Origin: Paenibacillus algicola
GTDB lineage: Bacteria; Bacillota; Bacilli; Paenibacillales; Paenibacillaceae
Assembly: GCF_005577435.1 (NCBI RefSeq)
Contig: NZ_CP040396.1
Location: forward strand, 3,841,001 to 3,905,000
Length of the DNA: 64,000 nucleotides
Reading direction: 5' to 3'
Every line of letters starts with the position of its first letter. Position 1 is the stretch's first letter. This document shows positions 12,101-21,310 of this stretch, in pieces. The position numbers and the translations under genes are program-made. The notes beneath the pieces were generated by a model. That model was not told where the DNA came from. It saw nothing but the letters and a program-made list of their open reading frames with translations, and did no database searches.

Positions 12101-12378
12101 AGGGACAGTACTTCTGTTCCTATGACTTGATATTCCTCATAGGTGCACCAAGCAGCCTGATTGATTTGGTGAAGCGATTGGAACATCTCCGGCAGAATCG
12201 ATGCTTTAGCTTGATCGAGCTCATGAATTGAAATTGTAACTGAATACGGAATCAGCTTGCGCAAAGGCATCGTTTCGAAAAATGAAGCTGGAAACCCTTT
12301 GAATACAAAAAGCACCTTTTGGTTCGAATCCTGCATCATTCGCAAGAGATCTTGTTCGATTCTTTTATAATTGTTCAT
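9124..12378 (-). CDS. RecQ-like DEAH helicase of a defence-type operon
   Basis: About 1084 aa, longer than RecQ (about 600). A long N-terminal region of unknown fold (about 320 aa) precedes an SF2 core: Walker A TSPTGAGKS, motif II FVIDEAHIVTTWG, then TKAFGMGIDLPD and the motif VI region VQEIGRAARALERG, all of RecQ type. A C-terminal region of about 400 aa has no domain I recognise, and no HRDC domain is evident. ATG 12378 is chosen because GGGAGG lies seven bases upstream; that ribosome site is inside the last codons of the sigma gene, which ends 4 nt earlier. The longer frame to 12417 is unnecessary. Role inferred: ATP-driven unwinding of invading DNA, with the downstream pseudo-methyltransferase giving specificity. 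Confidence 0.75.
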   Translation of the reverse strand: MNNYKRIEQDLLRMMQDSNQKVLFVFKGFPASFFETMPLRKLIPYSVTISIHELDQAKASILPEMFQSLHQINQAAWCTYEEYQVIGTEVLSLYFNIMIYENNVYHRTFPCLYSIPAAERLFITYFEDENSTEEPEQDPDFEIFQKYYGTLKKIDNNWFIVYADSEPAIDYYSIPDLDLPERKLANDDTAELELVEEEDVLVGLIARVLSNTATEQQEVRISYTGDLSVSIHRYRARIQLLQSLLPHITFVLTTKTTSLVPQLYETEYLRVLEKYWNYTSFRDLRMYKDIHDPEFKKETVFIPQSQVIDSIVQQATLAHQGESYRDIFVTSPTGAGKSVMFQVPAIYLAEKYGLMTIVISPLIGLMTDQVQGLMDRNVHMSATINSEITPVEKMGIIERIRTREISILYISPETLLSRSDIAQLIGDREIGLFVIDEAHIVTTWGKAFRSDYWYLGSYLQRLRKKEMQFPIATFTATAIYGGVEDMYAETRDSLNLINPISYFGYVKRDDLEVRIKKSSQSKERFKEYLEDKFKVLVFRLEQYLAKDEKTLVYFPTVGLINQFHEFSKIFASERLRQHLTSYYGPLSKDLKNGNYKRFKEGESLVMLATKAFGMGIDLPDIVNVYHFAPTGNVCDYVQEIGRAARALERGYAYFDFLPKDFVHVNRLHGISTIRKQQLVQVMAKVVQLINENKHSSNVRHLLVNAEEFRYIFQQGAEASDEVDNKLKTALLIIEKDFKAKMGYSPIIARPRSVFAKEYFMIQKDQEQQILERYGRYFKKVAEGHKTVYGNIYTCDMKNLWESRFQSLSFPQFKYKFHSKDEDLGLPFLVNLLPVLQLQLVLKSVHRDQFTNELNHQLELIADIFGAYAKERSYFSISEFAAELKKKIKGDKYFCENLASILIHSADHYDRIMQKHSNFYQRFMKYSESKEKYSIQNSGYAGFLDWIKIEWRQILNQGQQINTEPSHVTMFLPKVSPEKVEKTFILLGILEALGNLIYRVNGGDNPEIFLRINSRMQIERSIQNPARYINYILENVKERHYLSVAMLTHLFENEVDNDRFWEYIENYFLGIIPDEVLAKTGNSRS

Positions 12379-12382
12379 CCTG

Positions 12383-13513
12383 TCAACCTCCCATTGGTTC
12401 TGGCCAGTAGTAGTCATCGCGGTTTGCCCTTTTTCTCATTTTATTTGCTAATTTCTTCAATGCCTTGGCTTCTATCTGTCTGATTCTCTCTCGCGTTACT
12501 CCGAACTGTTCCCCTACTTTCTCGAGTGTTTTCGGTTTGCAATCACCAAAACCGAACCGTTCCAGAATAACCTCTTGTTCCCGTGGTTTGAGATGAGTGC
12601 TTATCAATTCATGAAGCAGCTTCTTCAAGTCGTGCTGCTCTGCCAAAAGTGCAGGATCAAAATAGATTTTACTGTACTCGCCCAATAACCGATGCGTCTC
12701 CAGACTTATAAATTGACTTAGTTCCGACTCTTGACCATCCTCCGAAATATTCTGTTCGGTGGACGTCATCCCTAACACCTGATGCTCAACGATCTTGGCT
12801 CGCTCGTATTGGGCTGCAGAAATGCCAAGTTGCATAATTATCGTCTGTTGGTCAGGGATGTTATTCTCCACTTCGTAAGCTTGTTCTTCCCGCCGGATCT
12901 TCTGAATCAGTTCAAACATATGTACCGGCACTCGAATCATTGTTCCCGTATCGACGATAGCCCGTATTATACGTTGCCGTATCCACCAAACAGCGTAAGT
13001 CGAGAATTGAACATCCTTGGTCACATCAAACTTTCTAATAGCGTCCATTAGCCCTATTGTACCTTCTGATACTAGGTCATCATAGGAATGTTGGTGATTG
13101 GAATATCTTAAATACTTCGAGGCCAACTTATGAACAAGTTTCATGTTATCGACAACTAGCTGTTCGAACTCTAGATTGTTACGAGTCTCATGGTACCCTT
13201 TCAGTAGGATAGTATTTCTCGAGTAAACACTCTGAATGGATGAGTTATCCATTACCTTCGGGTCAGAGACCGGCTTCCATTCCATATTTAAAATGTCATC
13301 AATACTCGGTTCTTCGTTTGCTTCCTTGGACTGGTCATTGTGCAGGATATTCTGGAAACCCATAATCTCAAGAAACATCTCGACGTCTTCGTTCTCTAGT
13401 TGCTCATCAGATAAGGATTGCAGAAGAGCCTTCGCCTCGGCAAAAGGAATTGTCTGCTTATCAGGAAAAGTACGTTCAAACACTTGCTGTACCTCGCGAA
13501 TACTTTTGCCCAT
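12383..13513 (-). CDS. Sigma-70 family factor carried as transposon cargo
   Basis: 376 aa. Region 2 is complete (LVVDNMKLVHKLASKYLRY, YDDLVSEGTIGLMDAIRKFD, FSTYAVWWIRQRI). A region 3 segment follows (RVPVHMFELIQKI), and region 4 carries its helix-turn-helix (LEKVGEQFGVTRERIRQIEAKAL). The first ~100 residues are acidic and unlike the housekeeping sigma region 1.1. It therefore resembles group 2/3 primary-like sigma factors and should recognise promoters close to the sigma-A type. AAGGAGG precedes the ATG. It heads a same-strand operon with the RecQ-like helicase and pseudo-methyltransferase. A promoter with a palindrome over its -35 box lies 40-75 bp upstream. I infer it controls or autoactivates this cargo; the target promoters are unknown. 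Confidence 0.85.
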   Translation of the reverse strand: MGKSIREVQQVFERTFPDKQTIPFAEAKALLQSLSDEQLENEDVEMFLEIMGFQNILHNDQSKEANEEPSIDDILNMEWKPVSDPKVMDNSSIQSVYSRNTILLKGYHETRNNLEFEQLVVDNMKLVHKLASKYLRYSNHQHSYDDLVSEGTIGLMDAIRKFDVTKDVQFSTYAVWWIRQRIIRAIVDTGTMIRVPVHMFELIQKIRREEQAYEVENNIPDQQTIIMQLGISAAQYERAKIVEHQVLGMTSTEQNISEDGQESELSQFISLETHRLLGEYSKIYFDPALLAEQHDLKKLLHELISTHLKPREQEVILERFGFGDCKPKTLEKVGEQFGVTRERIRQIEAKALKKLANKMRKRANRDDYYWPEPMGG

Positions 13514-13551
13514 TTGAAGTCCTCCTTAATTACCAAAAACACCCTATACGA

Positions 13552-13590
13552 ATATTACCATAATGAAATTTGATATTTCAATATCAAATT
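13552..13590 (-). promoter_or_regulatory. Likely promoter of the sigma/helicase operon with overlapping palindrome
   Basis: On the minus strand a TTGAAA (13581-13576) is followed after 18 bp by TAATAT (13557-13552), a good sigma-A-like promoter 38 bp before the sigma ATG. The -35 box sits in the middle of a near-perfect palindrome at 13567-13590, with arms AATTTGATAT and ATATCAAATT around four bases, so a repressor dimer bound there would block the polymerase. Transcript start and binding protein are unknown. Confidence 0.5.
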
Positions 13591-13831
13591 ATAGATCGGT
13601 GAGAATTTTAATGGAATCACTCCCCTGAAAAAGAAGTTTTCGTATCAGCTATAACTTGCTCGGCATGCACACGACTTTCCAATTGTTTAGTGAGCAACTC
13701 CAGGAAAAGAATCTAAAGTCGAGTTCCTGAGGTCTTTTTCTCATATACGAATCGTCATCAAGTCGCGAAGGATTGTTACATTTCCTATGTAGTCAGTCGT
13801 ACACCCGTTCTCCTATCTCAAGAGCATACCA

Positions 13832-13887
13832 AAATAAGAAAAAGCCGATCGAATATCAGGAATTGATACCCGAAATTCGTCGGCTCA
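13832..13887 (-). terminator. Rho-independent terminator after the element A tns operon
   Basis: Minus strand: AGCCGACGAAT pairs with ATTCGATCGGCT (one bulge) followed by TTTTTCTTATTTT. It lies about 180 nt beyond the tnsE stop codon and upstream of the sigma operon promoter, separating the two transcription units. The rest of the 13591-14065 gap holds no gene that I can support. Confidence 0.75.
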
Positions 13888-14065
13888 GTTGTATACTTAT
13901 TTCGAGTGAATGATGGGCAATTTACTTAAAATGCAAATCCACATGAGACTTGAACATGGTAAAATCCAGGCAAGATCGTGAACGTGAGAATATAGCGCAT
14001 TGTAATCAAATCCAGCTAGAAGCAATCGTGGTAATTCATTGCTGAGATAGAACCAATTTGGTTCT

Positions 14066-15679
14066 TTACGTCATTAACTTACCTGCAAGTCTAGAGGCCC
14101 ACTCGCGAATCGTATCACTTTGATAATGCTTTAATTTTTCAATATTCATGGTCTCGCATTGGTTAAGAACTGATTGATCCCAATGTCCACCTTTTTGAAC
14201 CAATCCATCGAGAAGCTGCCTTATGTTTCGCTCTATTTTCCTAAATGACAACTGATTTCTTGGACGGAGAATAAGTGTAGAAATCGACCAATCATCCGGT
14301 CTTGCCACTTCGATAATATAGGATGACGTGATTCCATTAATCACCTGAACTATGGCACATGTTCTGCGTGCGCCGTTCATACAGACAGAGAATCGCTTAC
14401 CAGGCGGCACTCTTACTACTGACATCCTGACTTTCACTTGAAATGTCTTCTTCAACATTTCAATCATCAGAAAAAATGGTTCAAGACCGATTGCATCGGA
14501 CGCTAGAATCGTCTCGAGTGTCTGAAAGTCGATAGGTGGGGTATCCCCGCCAGCCATGGAATCCTGAGTACTGACTTCTTCAGAAGCAGCTGTATGTTTT
14601 CCCCCGCGTCCAGTCGTCACGATGACTTCATTTCCTGTATTTGAATGTCTTACGCTGGTTCGACGAGTCTCCACTAAAGGATAATTGGCAAACTGCATTA
14701 TTGTAGGAGGAGTCTCTAAAACATCTTGATTTGAATCCTCTTTGGCGTTATCGCTTTGATCGTTCAGTACATAGTCCGAATTTTTAGAACCAGGAATCAT
14801 ACGAATCGCCTTGTCACCCGAGCTCCATTCACGGCGTTTCTTAGAGGGATGCCAAAAGAGAATCTCATTTGATGGGTGCTGAAATCCGCCTATGGCAATG
14901 ATCTCTTTGACAAGCACATAATCGATAAATTGCACACCGCGTGTATGCATTTCAATAGGGCCTATGGGTGGAAGATCAATAGTTAGAGGTACACCTTTCT
15001 TTAAGGTAGCGGATGGATTATAGGGTGAACTTTTAACTGCATGACTGAACATACCCTGATAAACAGAATCCCACAAGGACCGAATCATCGGGTCTGTGTA
15101 GATCCATGAGAGGTGGCGAACGTTGCTGTCTGTAGCCAATTTGGCTGGAACTCGATTGCTCAAGTCAAAATGCAATGTTCCCCCCAATGAATATCTATTA
15201 TCGATTAACAAATCCAAGCCATGAGGTTGGAGCAAATAGTAGGCTAAGTACCTTGAGTTAATAAACAGAGCTCTAATCAATTCAATTACTGGTATACAGT
15301 ATGTAAGACCATTCGATTGATACTGAATGACATTTTGCAACCCGAGCTCAGGATTTTTACCAAAATCAATCAAACGTTTAGGCAGCTTAAAACCGTTGGT
15401 CACAGTGCCTTGGTTGAGAGCATCTATGGTAATGTGGAATGCCGATCCATTCATAGGTGTAATCTGGTCATAAGTCCCGTTTGAATAGATTTGACCAATA
15501 CGCAAATAAGGAATCGTCCCCCAGGGGTAGGATACTACCTTTATCCTTTCGGCTGATGTTTTGAATGCGACACGAATTCTCCAGTTACCCTTATAATCCA
15601 TAAACGGCGATCCAAACCAGACTAATTCCGCCTCGTGATTCTCTGGAAAAGGCCAGGATCTTAACGTCAGTGTTGCCAT
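14066..15679 (-). CDS. tnsE: Transposition protein TnsE (element A)
   Basis: 537 aa from ATG 15679, matching the 538 aa of Tn7 TnsE. GGAGA lies 7-8 nt upstream of this ATG; the longer frame to 15736 has no such site. TnsE steers Tn7 to lagging-strand templates and mobile plasmids by binding DNA with recessed 3' ends and the sliding clamp. Family features seen: an N-terminal segment ending in WRIRVAFKTS, the central GLTYCIPVIELIRALFINSR, then HLSWIYTDPMIRSLWDSVY, a low-complexity middle, and a C-terminal DNA-binding part (FRKIERNIRQLLDGLVQKGG, closing with REWASRLAGK). It overlaps the tail of tnsD. Its presence makes element A a full tnsABCDE set, so it could also have used conjugation-linked targeting. 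Confidence 0.8.
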   Translation of the reverse strand: MATLTLRSWPFPENHEAELVWFGSPFMDYKGNWRIRVAFKTSAERIKVVSYPWGTIPYLRIGQIYSNGTYDQITPMNGSAFHITIDALNQGTVTNGFKLPKRLIDFGKNPELGLQNVIQYQSNGLTYCIPVIELIRALFINSRYLAYYLLQPHGLDLLIDNRYSLGGTLHFDLSNRVPAKLATDSNVRHLSWIYTDPMIRSLWDSVYQGMFSHAVKSSPYNPSATLKKGVPLTIDLPPIGPIEMHTRGVQFIDYVLVKEIIAIGGFQHPSNEILFWHPSKKRREWSSGDKAIRMIPGSKNSDYVLNDQSDNAKEDSNQDVLETPPTIMQFANYPLVETRRTSVRHSNTGNEVIVTTGRGGKHTAASEEVSTQDSMAGGDTPPIDFQTLETILASDAIGLEPFFLMIEMLKKTFQVKVRMSVVRVPPGKRFSVCMNGARRTCAIVQVINGITSSYIIEVARPDDWSISTLILRPRNQLSFRKIERNIRQLLDGLVQKGGHWDQSVLNQCETMNIEKLKHYQSDTIREWASRLAGKLMT

Positions 15680-17432
15680 GAAGAAGTCTCCTCTGGTGAT
15701 GTGAATGGTTGCAATAGTCGGCTTTGACCGATGCATCGATTAATTTCGTCCAATACTTCCTGAGAATAATCAGGTCTTAGTCCTGCAAGCTTCTCCAGCT
15801 TCCATCGTTTAATTGGCCACTCTCCAGACAAACGTTCCGCAGCCCAACGTACTCTGCGTATCTGAAACTGGGATACAGATTCTACATAGATTGATAAAAC
15901 ACTCATCGTTACGGGAAGCTTATGTTGATACTTCTCTAGCCAGCTAAGCTTCCCGATTCTCTTGCCAATCAAGGTAATTGTAATACGAACTGGCTTGGAG
16001 TTACTTAGATGGCTTTACATACCTGTTCAACATTCCAACTTAGCTCCAAATCACGTTTTTCCCAGTCAACACGCATGCGGGGGGACTTCCTTGTATTTTT
16101 CGGAGTAGGGGCCGTTCCACTCTTCTTAGCGTGCTTTGGTTTAAGTGGAACTTCTCGTACCGGCGATTTCCCGTTGGCATACTTGATGACAGTATTCGTA
16201 TCCACCCCAAGCCTCTCAGCAGTTGAGCGATAGGACATCCCTTCTTGCATGCATTGCTTAAGCTTATCCGACCATATTGGACCGAACGACTTGATTCTTC
16301 CTCGATAGTACTTTTCTTCTTCAGACCTATCAGGACCACGACGAGAATAGGAGAATCCGCATGAACATACAAATGTGCCAACAGGTTGCCCTGTATCTGA
16401 GCAACGGGTGATATCACACTGCGTAACAACTAAATTTTTATAATGGTCAGCCGCCTTATTTAGACAGGGCCAGGGTGCATTACCAAATGGAGCGTTTGTA
16501 ACGTCCGTGCGATTAAGAAATTCACGAAATGATCCATATAGAAAGCGGATGAGAAGCAACTGACGTAAAGGATGAACAGCTCGTCGTGCTGTTCGCGTTG
16601 ATTGCTCCAACCACGAATATCTAACTTCTAATGGATCACTATCTAATAGATCTAACAACTCTCTACCATAAAAAAGAACGGGCTGCTCGCAAAGCTTCTG
16701 TTGGCGGATACGTGATAATACAGTAACGAATCCCTTCTCTGTTAATCGTGGCAGGATAGCCTTTCTTAAGTCATATAAAGCCGGCAGTTTGTTCTGCTGA
16801 ACGAGTAAATGAATGTCTTCAGCAATATCTGATAGGCGATCAATTAGTTTATTGGGTAAATCTTCAATGACAGCAATCGAACGAAACATATGTCTAGATA
16901 TCGGCAAAACATTTAAACCATGTCTATCCGATAATGGACTCGTTAGCTCATGCAGAACTCTCCTGTGGTGAGGACAGAGATACACACCTGGCAATTGATG
17001 AATTCGATGCCAGTAGGGCTCACCATAACGTTGAATGTCTTGTTCGTAACAGGAAGGGCAAAACCACAAGCGATTCGTCTGATCAATCGTGCTTGCTGTT
17101 ATGCCTACTAAAGCATGAATGCCCGATCCATCCGTGCTTCTCATAAGTGCCTTAACCCGTATAGCTAGGGAGTCCGGTAAGAAAGGGGCATAGTAAGTGT
17201 AGAAGGTGTGCCTGTTAATCCATTCATCAGCCATGATCTGAACTACGTTTCTTCTCGACAATGCATCCAGATGGCTTGGAAGATCGATCGTAGGAATGAC
17301 ATTGTCAGTGCCGAAAACTTCTCTTAATGTCCATTTAGGACTCGTATTATTTGATCTAATGTGATACCTGGCGATCACACTATACAAGAGTTCGTCAGGG
17401 TATGGGATTGGAAGTGCACACCATTCATTCAA
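15667..17432 (-). pseudogene. tnsD: Target-site selector TnsD/TniQ of element A, frameshifted near the C-terminus
   Basis: TnsD binds the glmS 3' coding region and recruits TnsC. The main frame (475 aa) has the TniQ start PIPYPDELLYSVIARYH and zinc cluster FCPSCYEQD with HRIHQLPGVYLCPHH, then a CxC block (GTFVCSCGFSYSRRGPD). It stops right after RVDWEKRDLELS...VCKAI. In the -1 frame the protein continues without a gap: KPVRITITLIGKRIG, KYQHKLPVTMS, ESVSQFQIRRVRWAAE, matching the Tn7 TnsD end (LPLVALCLKRYSESVEDYQIRRI). One missing base near 16010 explains it; the repaired length is about 588 aa. The C-terminal part helps attTn7 recognition, so TnsD targeting is probably lost unless this is a sequence error or programmed slippage. 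No classic slippery heptamer is visible. Confidence 0.85.
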
Positions 17433-17442
17433 CTTTCATCAC

Positions 17443-19113
17443 CTATCCGTGAAACTCCATTGGATTTTTAATATAACCCGCAGCCTTTAACGAGTCATAG
17501 GCAGACATTTTCTTCTTTCGGCCTTGGGATACAATGAGCCGCAAGTCGCTTGGATTCGACCGTATTACCTTTGGCTTCGTCTTACTACGGTGCTGCGATG
17601 AGTTATTCGCCAAAGCACTTTGCTTCTGCAATGCCACTTTAAGTGCCTAATTATGAAGATCGATTTCATCCAATTCATGAAGATGAAGTTTCGTTACCTC
17701 TTCCGCAGCTTGAGAAGCTATTGCTTGTGTCACACCTGCCTCAATTAGCCATGCACTGACTTCATTTATCGTCTGTTCAGTGACGTCATAGCCAAGTTCT
17801 GTTCGAATCACTTCTAACCGCTCTGCTTGCCTTTGTTCAGCTTCAATGCGATCCAAATAATCGTCGATGGAAACACTGTCATAAATATCAGCGAATTTCT
17901 GGATTTGAGCTTTCTTACCTGAGCGTAGAGCCTCTAAAGCTGGCCTAATCAAGGTGAGTCGATCCTTTGCCACGGAGCGAATTAGCCCCGGCGTAACCGA
18001 TTCGAGTTCTTTATCCAAAGCTCTCCATTGCGTTAGCATGAATAGCTTGATGGCAATATCCGATATGCCTTGTGACTCTTCATACATGACATCAATGAAC
18101 TCTTGATCCAACTCGACTTTCTTGTCCGTCCACTGGTACTTCCACAACCCCTGAAGCAACCAGTTCCATTCCTCATCTTTCTTGAAGTGATGCCATGTGG
18201 CATCTCCTTGACCACTATTCCGTCTAGCATTACGAAACTCGCCGTTCAATGCAGGAAGAGCTTTGTAGGTTCCGACAAGAATAACTGGCAGCCCAATGGT
18301 ATTAACTAATTGAACAAAGAAATTAAGCATTTGAGCAGCGCGGTCATCCTTAGCTTCTTGAAGATTCTGAATTTCATCAATGACAAGTACCCCAAGGCAG
18401 TGGACTGCCGCAGCTTGTGCCATCAGAGGAAGTAACTCATCCGGGTTCTTGGTTACATTTTTCTTGTAATATTTTGTTCCGACGAGGCTGTCTACTGCTA
18501 ACAAGAAGTTTAGACATAGTCCTCTTATGGATCCATCATGAGGGCAATCCATCTTCAACCAAACAATTTGAAAAGGAGCAGGCATGTCCTGCCCTCTATA
18601 TTTGCGATGCAGAATGACTTGCGGATACATTTGCAGAATTCGCAACAAACTGCTGGACTTACCAATCCCGGATATGCCAACTAAGGCAAATCCAGCAGAG
18701 GTTGGAGTATTAACTGGGTAACCGCTTGTATTGCCCTGCATAATGAGCTCATAGGCATCCTTGCGAGCTCTGAAAGCGTAATTTAGAGTCAGAGGGTTAC
18801 GACCTACATAGCCGTCACGAATAAGCCTTGAAATGCTCTGCTGAAGCTCCAGATGTCTGGATAATGGTCGAAAGAAATCGCGAGATATACGTTGAACACA
18901 GTGCAACCGGAGATGAACGGGAAGGTCGCGCTCCGAGGCATTGAAGATTGGCTCGGACGCCAGTTCGTTCACAACCGTCTTATCATCCCAAATCGGTGGG
19001 AGAGCTTCGAGCAGTGGGTTGTTTCGATAGTCCTCAAGAAGCGGATCTTGGTAATCGGCTTCTACAAACTCGCCGCGGCTGAAATGGAATAACGGAACAT
19101 CAAATTCACTCAT
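17443..19113 (-). pseudogene. tnsC: AAA+ regulator TnsC of element A with in-frame amber before its C-terminal tail
   Basis: TnsC is the ATP-dependent matchmaker between TnsD/TnsE and the TnsAB transposase. Walker A GISGIGKSSS, Walker B LGVLVIDEIQN and the sensor region PVILVGTYKAL are clear. The first 488 codons end at TAG 17649-17647. The same frame then stays open to 17443 and encodes the tail found at the end of the second TnsC here: LRLIVSQG...MSAYDSLKAAG versus IRFIVSQG...MTIDEALRDSG. Read-through gives about 556 aa, the length of Tn7 TnsC (555). In Tn7 the last ~50 residues contact TnsA/TnsB. A GTG at 17637 could restart the tail separately, but its ribosome site is weak. Nonsense mutation, read-through and split gene are all possible. 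Confidence 0.8.
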
Positions 19114-21305
19114 TCATCATCACCATCTTCAAGCAAATAAGCTTTTATTTTAGATAACTTGTCCGCTGGAGGAACATAGGCTTGTTTAGTCTCTGCCTTA
19201 TCGTTAAGTTTCAATGGAACTACGTTGTTTGTTGAATTGCTTGGTGTTGCGACTTTTTCAGACAACTGGAATGCTTCTTGTTCACGATTAGACGCTTTCT
19301 CGTTAGAACGCCGCTGTCTGGTGCCTTTAACACGCTTACTGTTACTTTCCTCACTTTGCTGAATGGCTGTATTCGTTTTCTTGGTTGCCTCATCAACGAT
19401 AGCCTTTGTTTGTGCGTCGAGCTCAATTTTGGAGAGCATGTTTTTCACTTCCTGATGTCGTCCTTGGTACCGCTCAATCTCGAGCAAATCTTCAACTTCT
19501 TCAATTCTCTTATTGAGGTATCGCTCTTCACGTTCCAGTAGAATACAGGTCTCGAAAAGGTGCCCTTCGTCCAACCATAAATAGATTTCATTCGTTGATC
19601 GAGGATCGTAGCAGACCTTTACCCGCCAAGTCTTGCCTGCTCTTGCTTTTACAAACCATTGTTCACGCATAGCCAATTCACAACTATAGTGCATACCCTT
19701 GAACTGAATACCTGCAGCAGTAACTGTTGCTTCACCTTGACACATTAGATTTAGCTTAACGATATGCTCCGGTTGTTTCTTAAGCCTTCCGTTGCGATTG
19801 ATGATTCCCCAGTGCCACAAATCTCTTGGAATAGGAGATACTTCGTCAGCCACCATAAACTCATTCCGGTCATACCACAGCATGTGATGATCATTATTAT
19901 GATAAAGGACAGTTTGAATCATAATTTTCGTAAATTCTCGAAGCGTTAACTTTGCATCCAAACGATAATCTCGTTGTCCACGTTCTCTATAGCGCTCTTT
20001 AATCGCTCCTGGAATGAATTGAATGCTCCGCAGATTGGCCAATCTGAACTGTTGTTCAACGATACCTTTCCAGTCGGCGCGATATGGAGGGGCATTTTCC
20101 ACATCAACACCAAGCACATCAATTAAGTGACTGGGTTTCTCTCCTTCAAGTTCTCCACGATCTGCCGTAAGTTTCTGCGGTAAATGACTGGATACCCATT
20201 CTTCAGGTTCGATATCTATTCCATATTGGGCACAAAACTTTACCTTATCGGTTGTCGTATTAGCTAAAGCCATCATTGCACCAATCCAGCTTGGACCTTC
20301 AAGTCCAATATAGATACCTGCAATATAGCGACTGAAGACATCAATAACGATATAAATTATCGGGCGACCAATGATCCACTCCCGGCGGTACTCACTCACC
20401 AAATACACATCTGCAACGGTCGCATCAATTTGAAACCTAGACCCTGGGCCAAAACTTTCAAACGTGGAGCTTCCAAGTATAGGCCGATAATCTAAGGCAT
20501 AACGTTTTTCTCCAAGCCGACTTTTGAGCGTATCCTCTAAATTCATTTCTTTCTTGAACCAGTACCTGTACTGTCCAAAACTCGGCAGCTTCTCAGGGGG
20601 AGGAAGGATCGGCACCAACGCTTGTCCATCTTGTCGAAATCCGTTAGTAAAGAACTTTTCCAGTGTTTTTTGGAACGCATGTTTGAGAGGAGCCTTCTGC
20701 TTATTGTTATAGAACAGTCGGATGCCAGATCGAAGCAATTGTTTTGTCTCCTCATCGATATTTATGCCTACCGGTTCATCTTCAAATTTTCGCGGACGAC
20801 CGCGCTTCACATCTCCCGGTGATCTCTCAGTTCCACAGCTACCACTATTATTGAAGTGGGGCAGAAGAGCATTCTTCATCTTTCCACCTTGCCAGTACCT
20901 TCGTAGGTAGCGGTAAATCGTACTTTTATGTAATCCCGTTCGCTCCTGCGATTCTCTTACTCGTAAGCCTCGGAAATTCTTATCGAAACAGCCCGGTTCA
21001 TCCATAACGATGTCTTTAATTACGTCCCACGCTTTATCTCTAATGGTCAGATACTCTTCATTAATGTCCTTATCCAGTAAAGGTATATTTCCATTTATCC
21101 ATTCGACTGTCTTGAGAAGATTCGATTCGAAGCCTGCAACGTACTCGTAATAAGTTTTCATAATTGGGAATGCCTTGTCATCTTCCATTACAATACTGAA
21201 AACCACGTCGTCAGAAGGGGAAATCCACAATATACGTTCTAAATGCCGATCTTCTGAATCAGACGATAACCATTCCACGACCATATTTTCATAAATAGCC
21301 TGCAT
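19110..21305 (-). CDS. tnsB: DDE transposase TnsB of element A
   Basis: About 731 aa; numbering below counts from the longer frame at 21314. TnsB binds the repeats at the transposon ends and cuts and joins 3' ends. The DDE triad is visible in Mu/Tn7 spacing: D297 in FQIDATVAD, D385 in LTADRGE, E420 in GIVEQQFR. An N-terminal helix-turn-helix (RTGLHKSTIYRYLRRYWQGG) comes before it. The C-terminal barrel (GIQFKGMHYSCELAMREQWF) and a charged tail for TnsC contact follow. ATG 21305 is preferred because GGAGGG lies eight bases before it; the frame also opens at GTG 21314. It overlaps tnsA upstream and tnsC downstream by a few bases, a tight tnsABC operon. No lesion is seen. Confidence 0.93.
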   Translation of the reverse strand: MQAIYENMVVEWLSSDSEDRHLERILWISPSDDVVFSIVMEDDKAFPIMKTYYEYVAGFESNLLKTVEWINGNIPLLDKDINEEYLTIRDKAWDVIKDIVMDEPGCFDKNFRGLRVRESQERTGLHKSTIYRYLRRYWQGGKMKNALLPHFNNSGSCGTERSPGDVKRGRPRKFEDEPVGINIDEETKQLLRSGIRLFYNNKQKAPLKHAFQKTLEKFFTNGFRQDGQALVPILPPPEKLPSFGQYRYWFKKEMNLEDTLKSRLGEKRYALDYRPILGSSTFESFGPGSRFQIDATVADVYLVSEYRREWIIGRPIIYIVIDVFSRYIAGIYIGLEGPSWIGAMMALANTTTDKVKFCAQYGIDIEPEEWVSSHLPQKLTADRGELEGEKPSHLIDVLGVDVENAPPYRADWKGIVEQQFRLANLRSIQFIPGAIKERYRERGQRDYRLDAKLTLREFTKIMIQTVLYHNNDHHMLWYDRNEFMVADEVSPIPRDLWHWGIINRNGRLKKQPEHIVKLNLMCQGEATVTAAGIQFKGMHYSCELAMREQWFVKARAGKTWRVKVCYDPRSTNEIYLWLDEGHLFETCILLEREERYLNKRIEEVEDLLEIERYQGRHQEVKNMLSKIELDAQTKAIVDEATKKTNTAIQQSEESNSKRVKGTRQRRSNEKASNREQEAFQLSEKVATPSNSTNNVVPLKLNDKAETKQAYVPPADKLSKIKAYLLEDGDDE

Positions 21306-21310
21306 TATAA

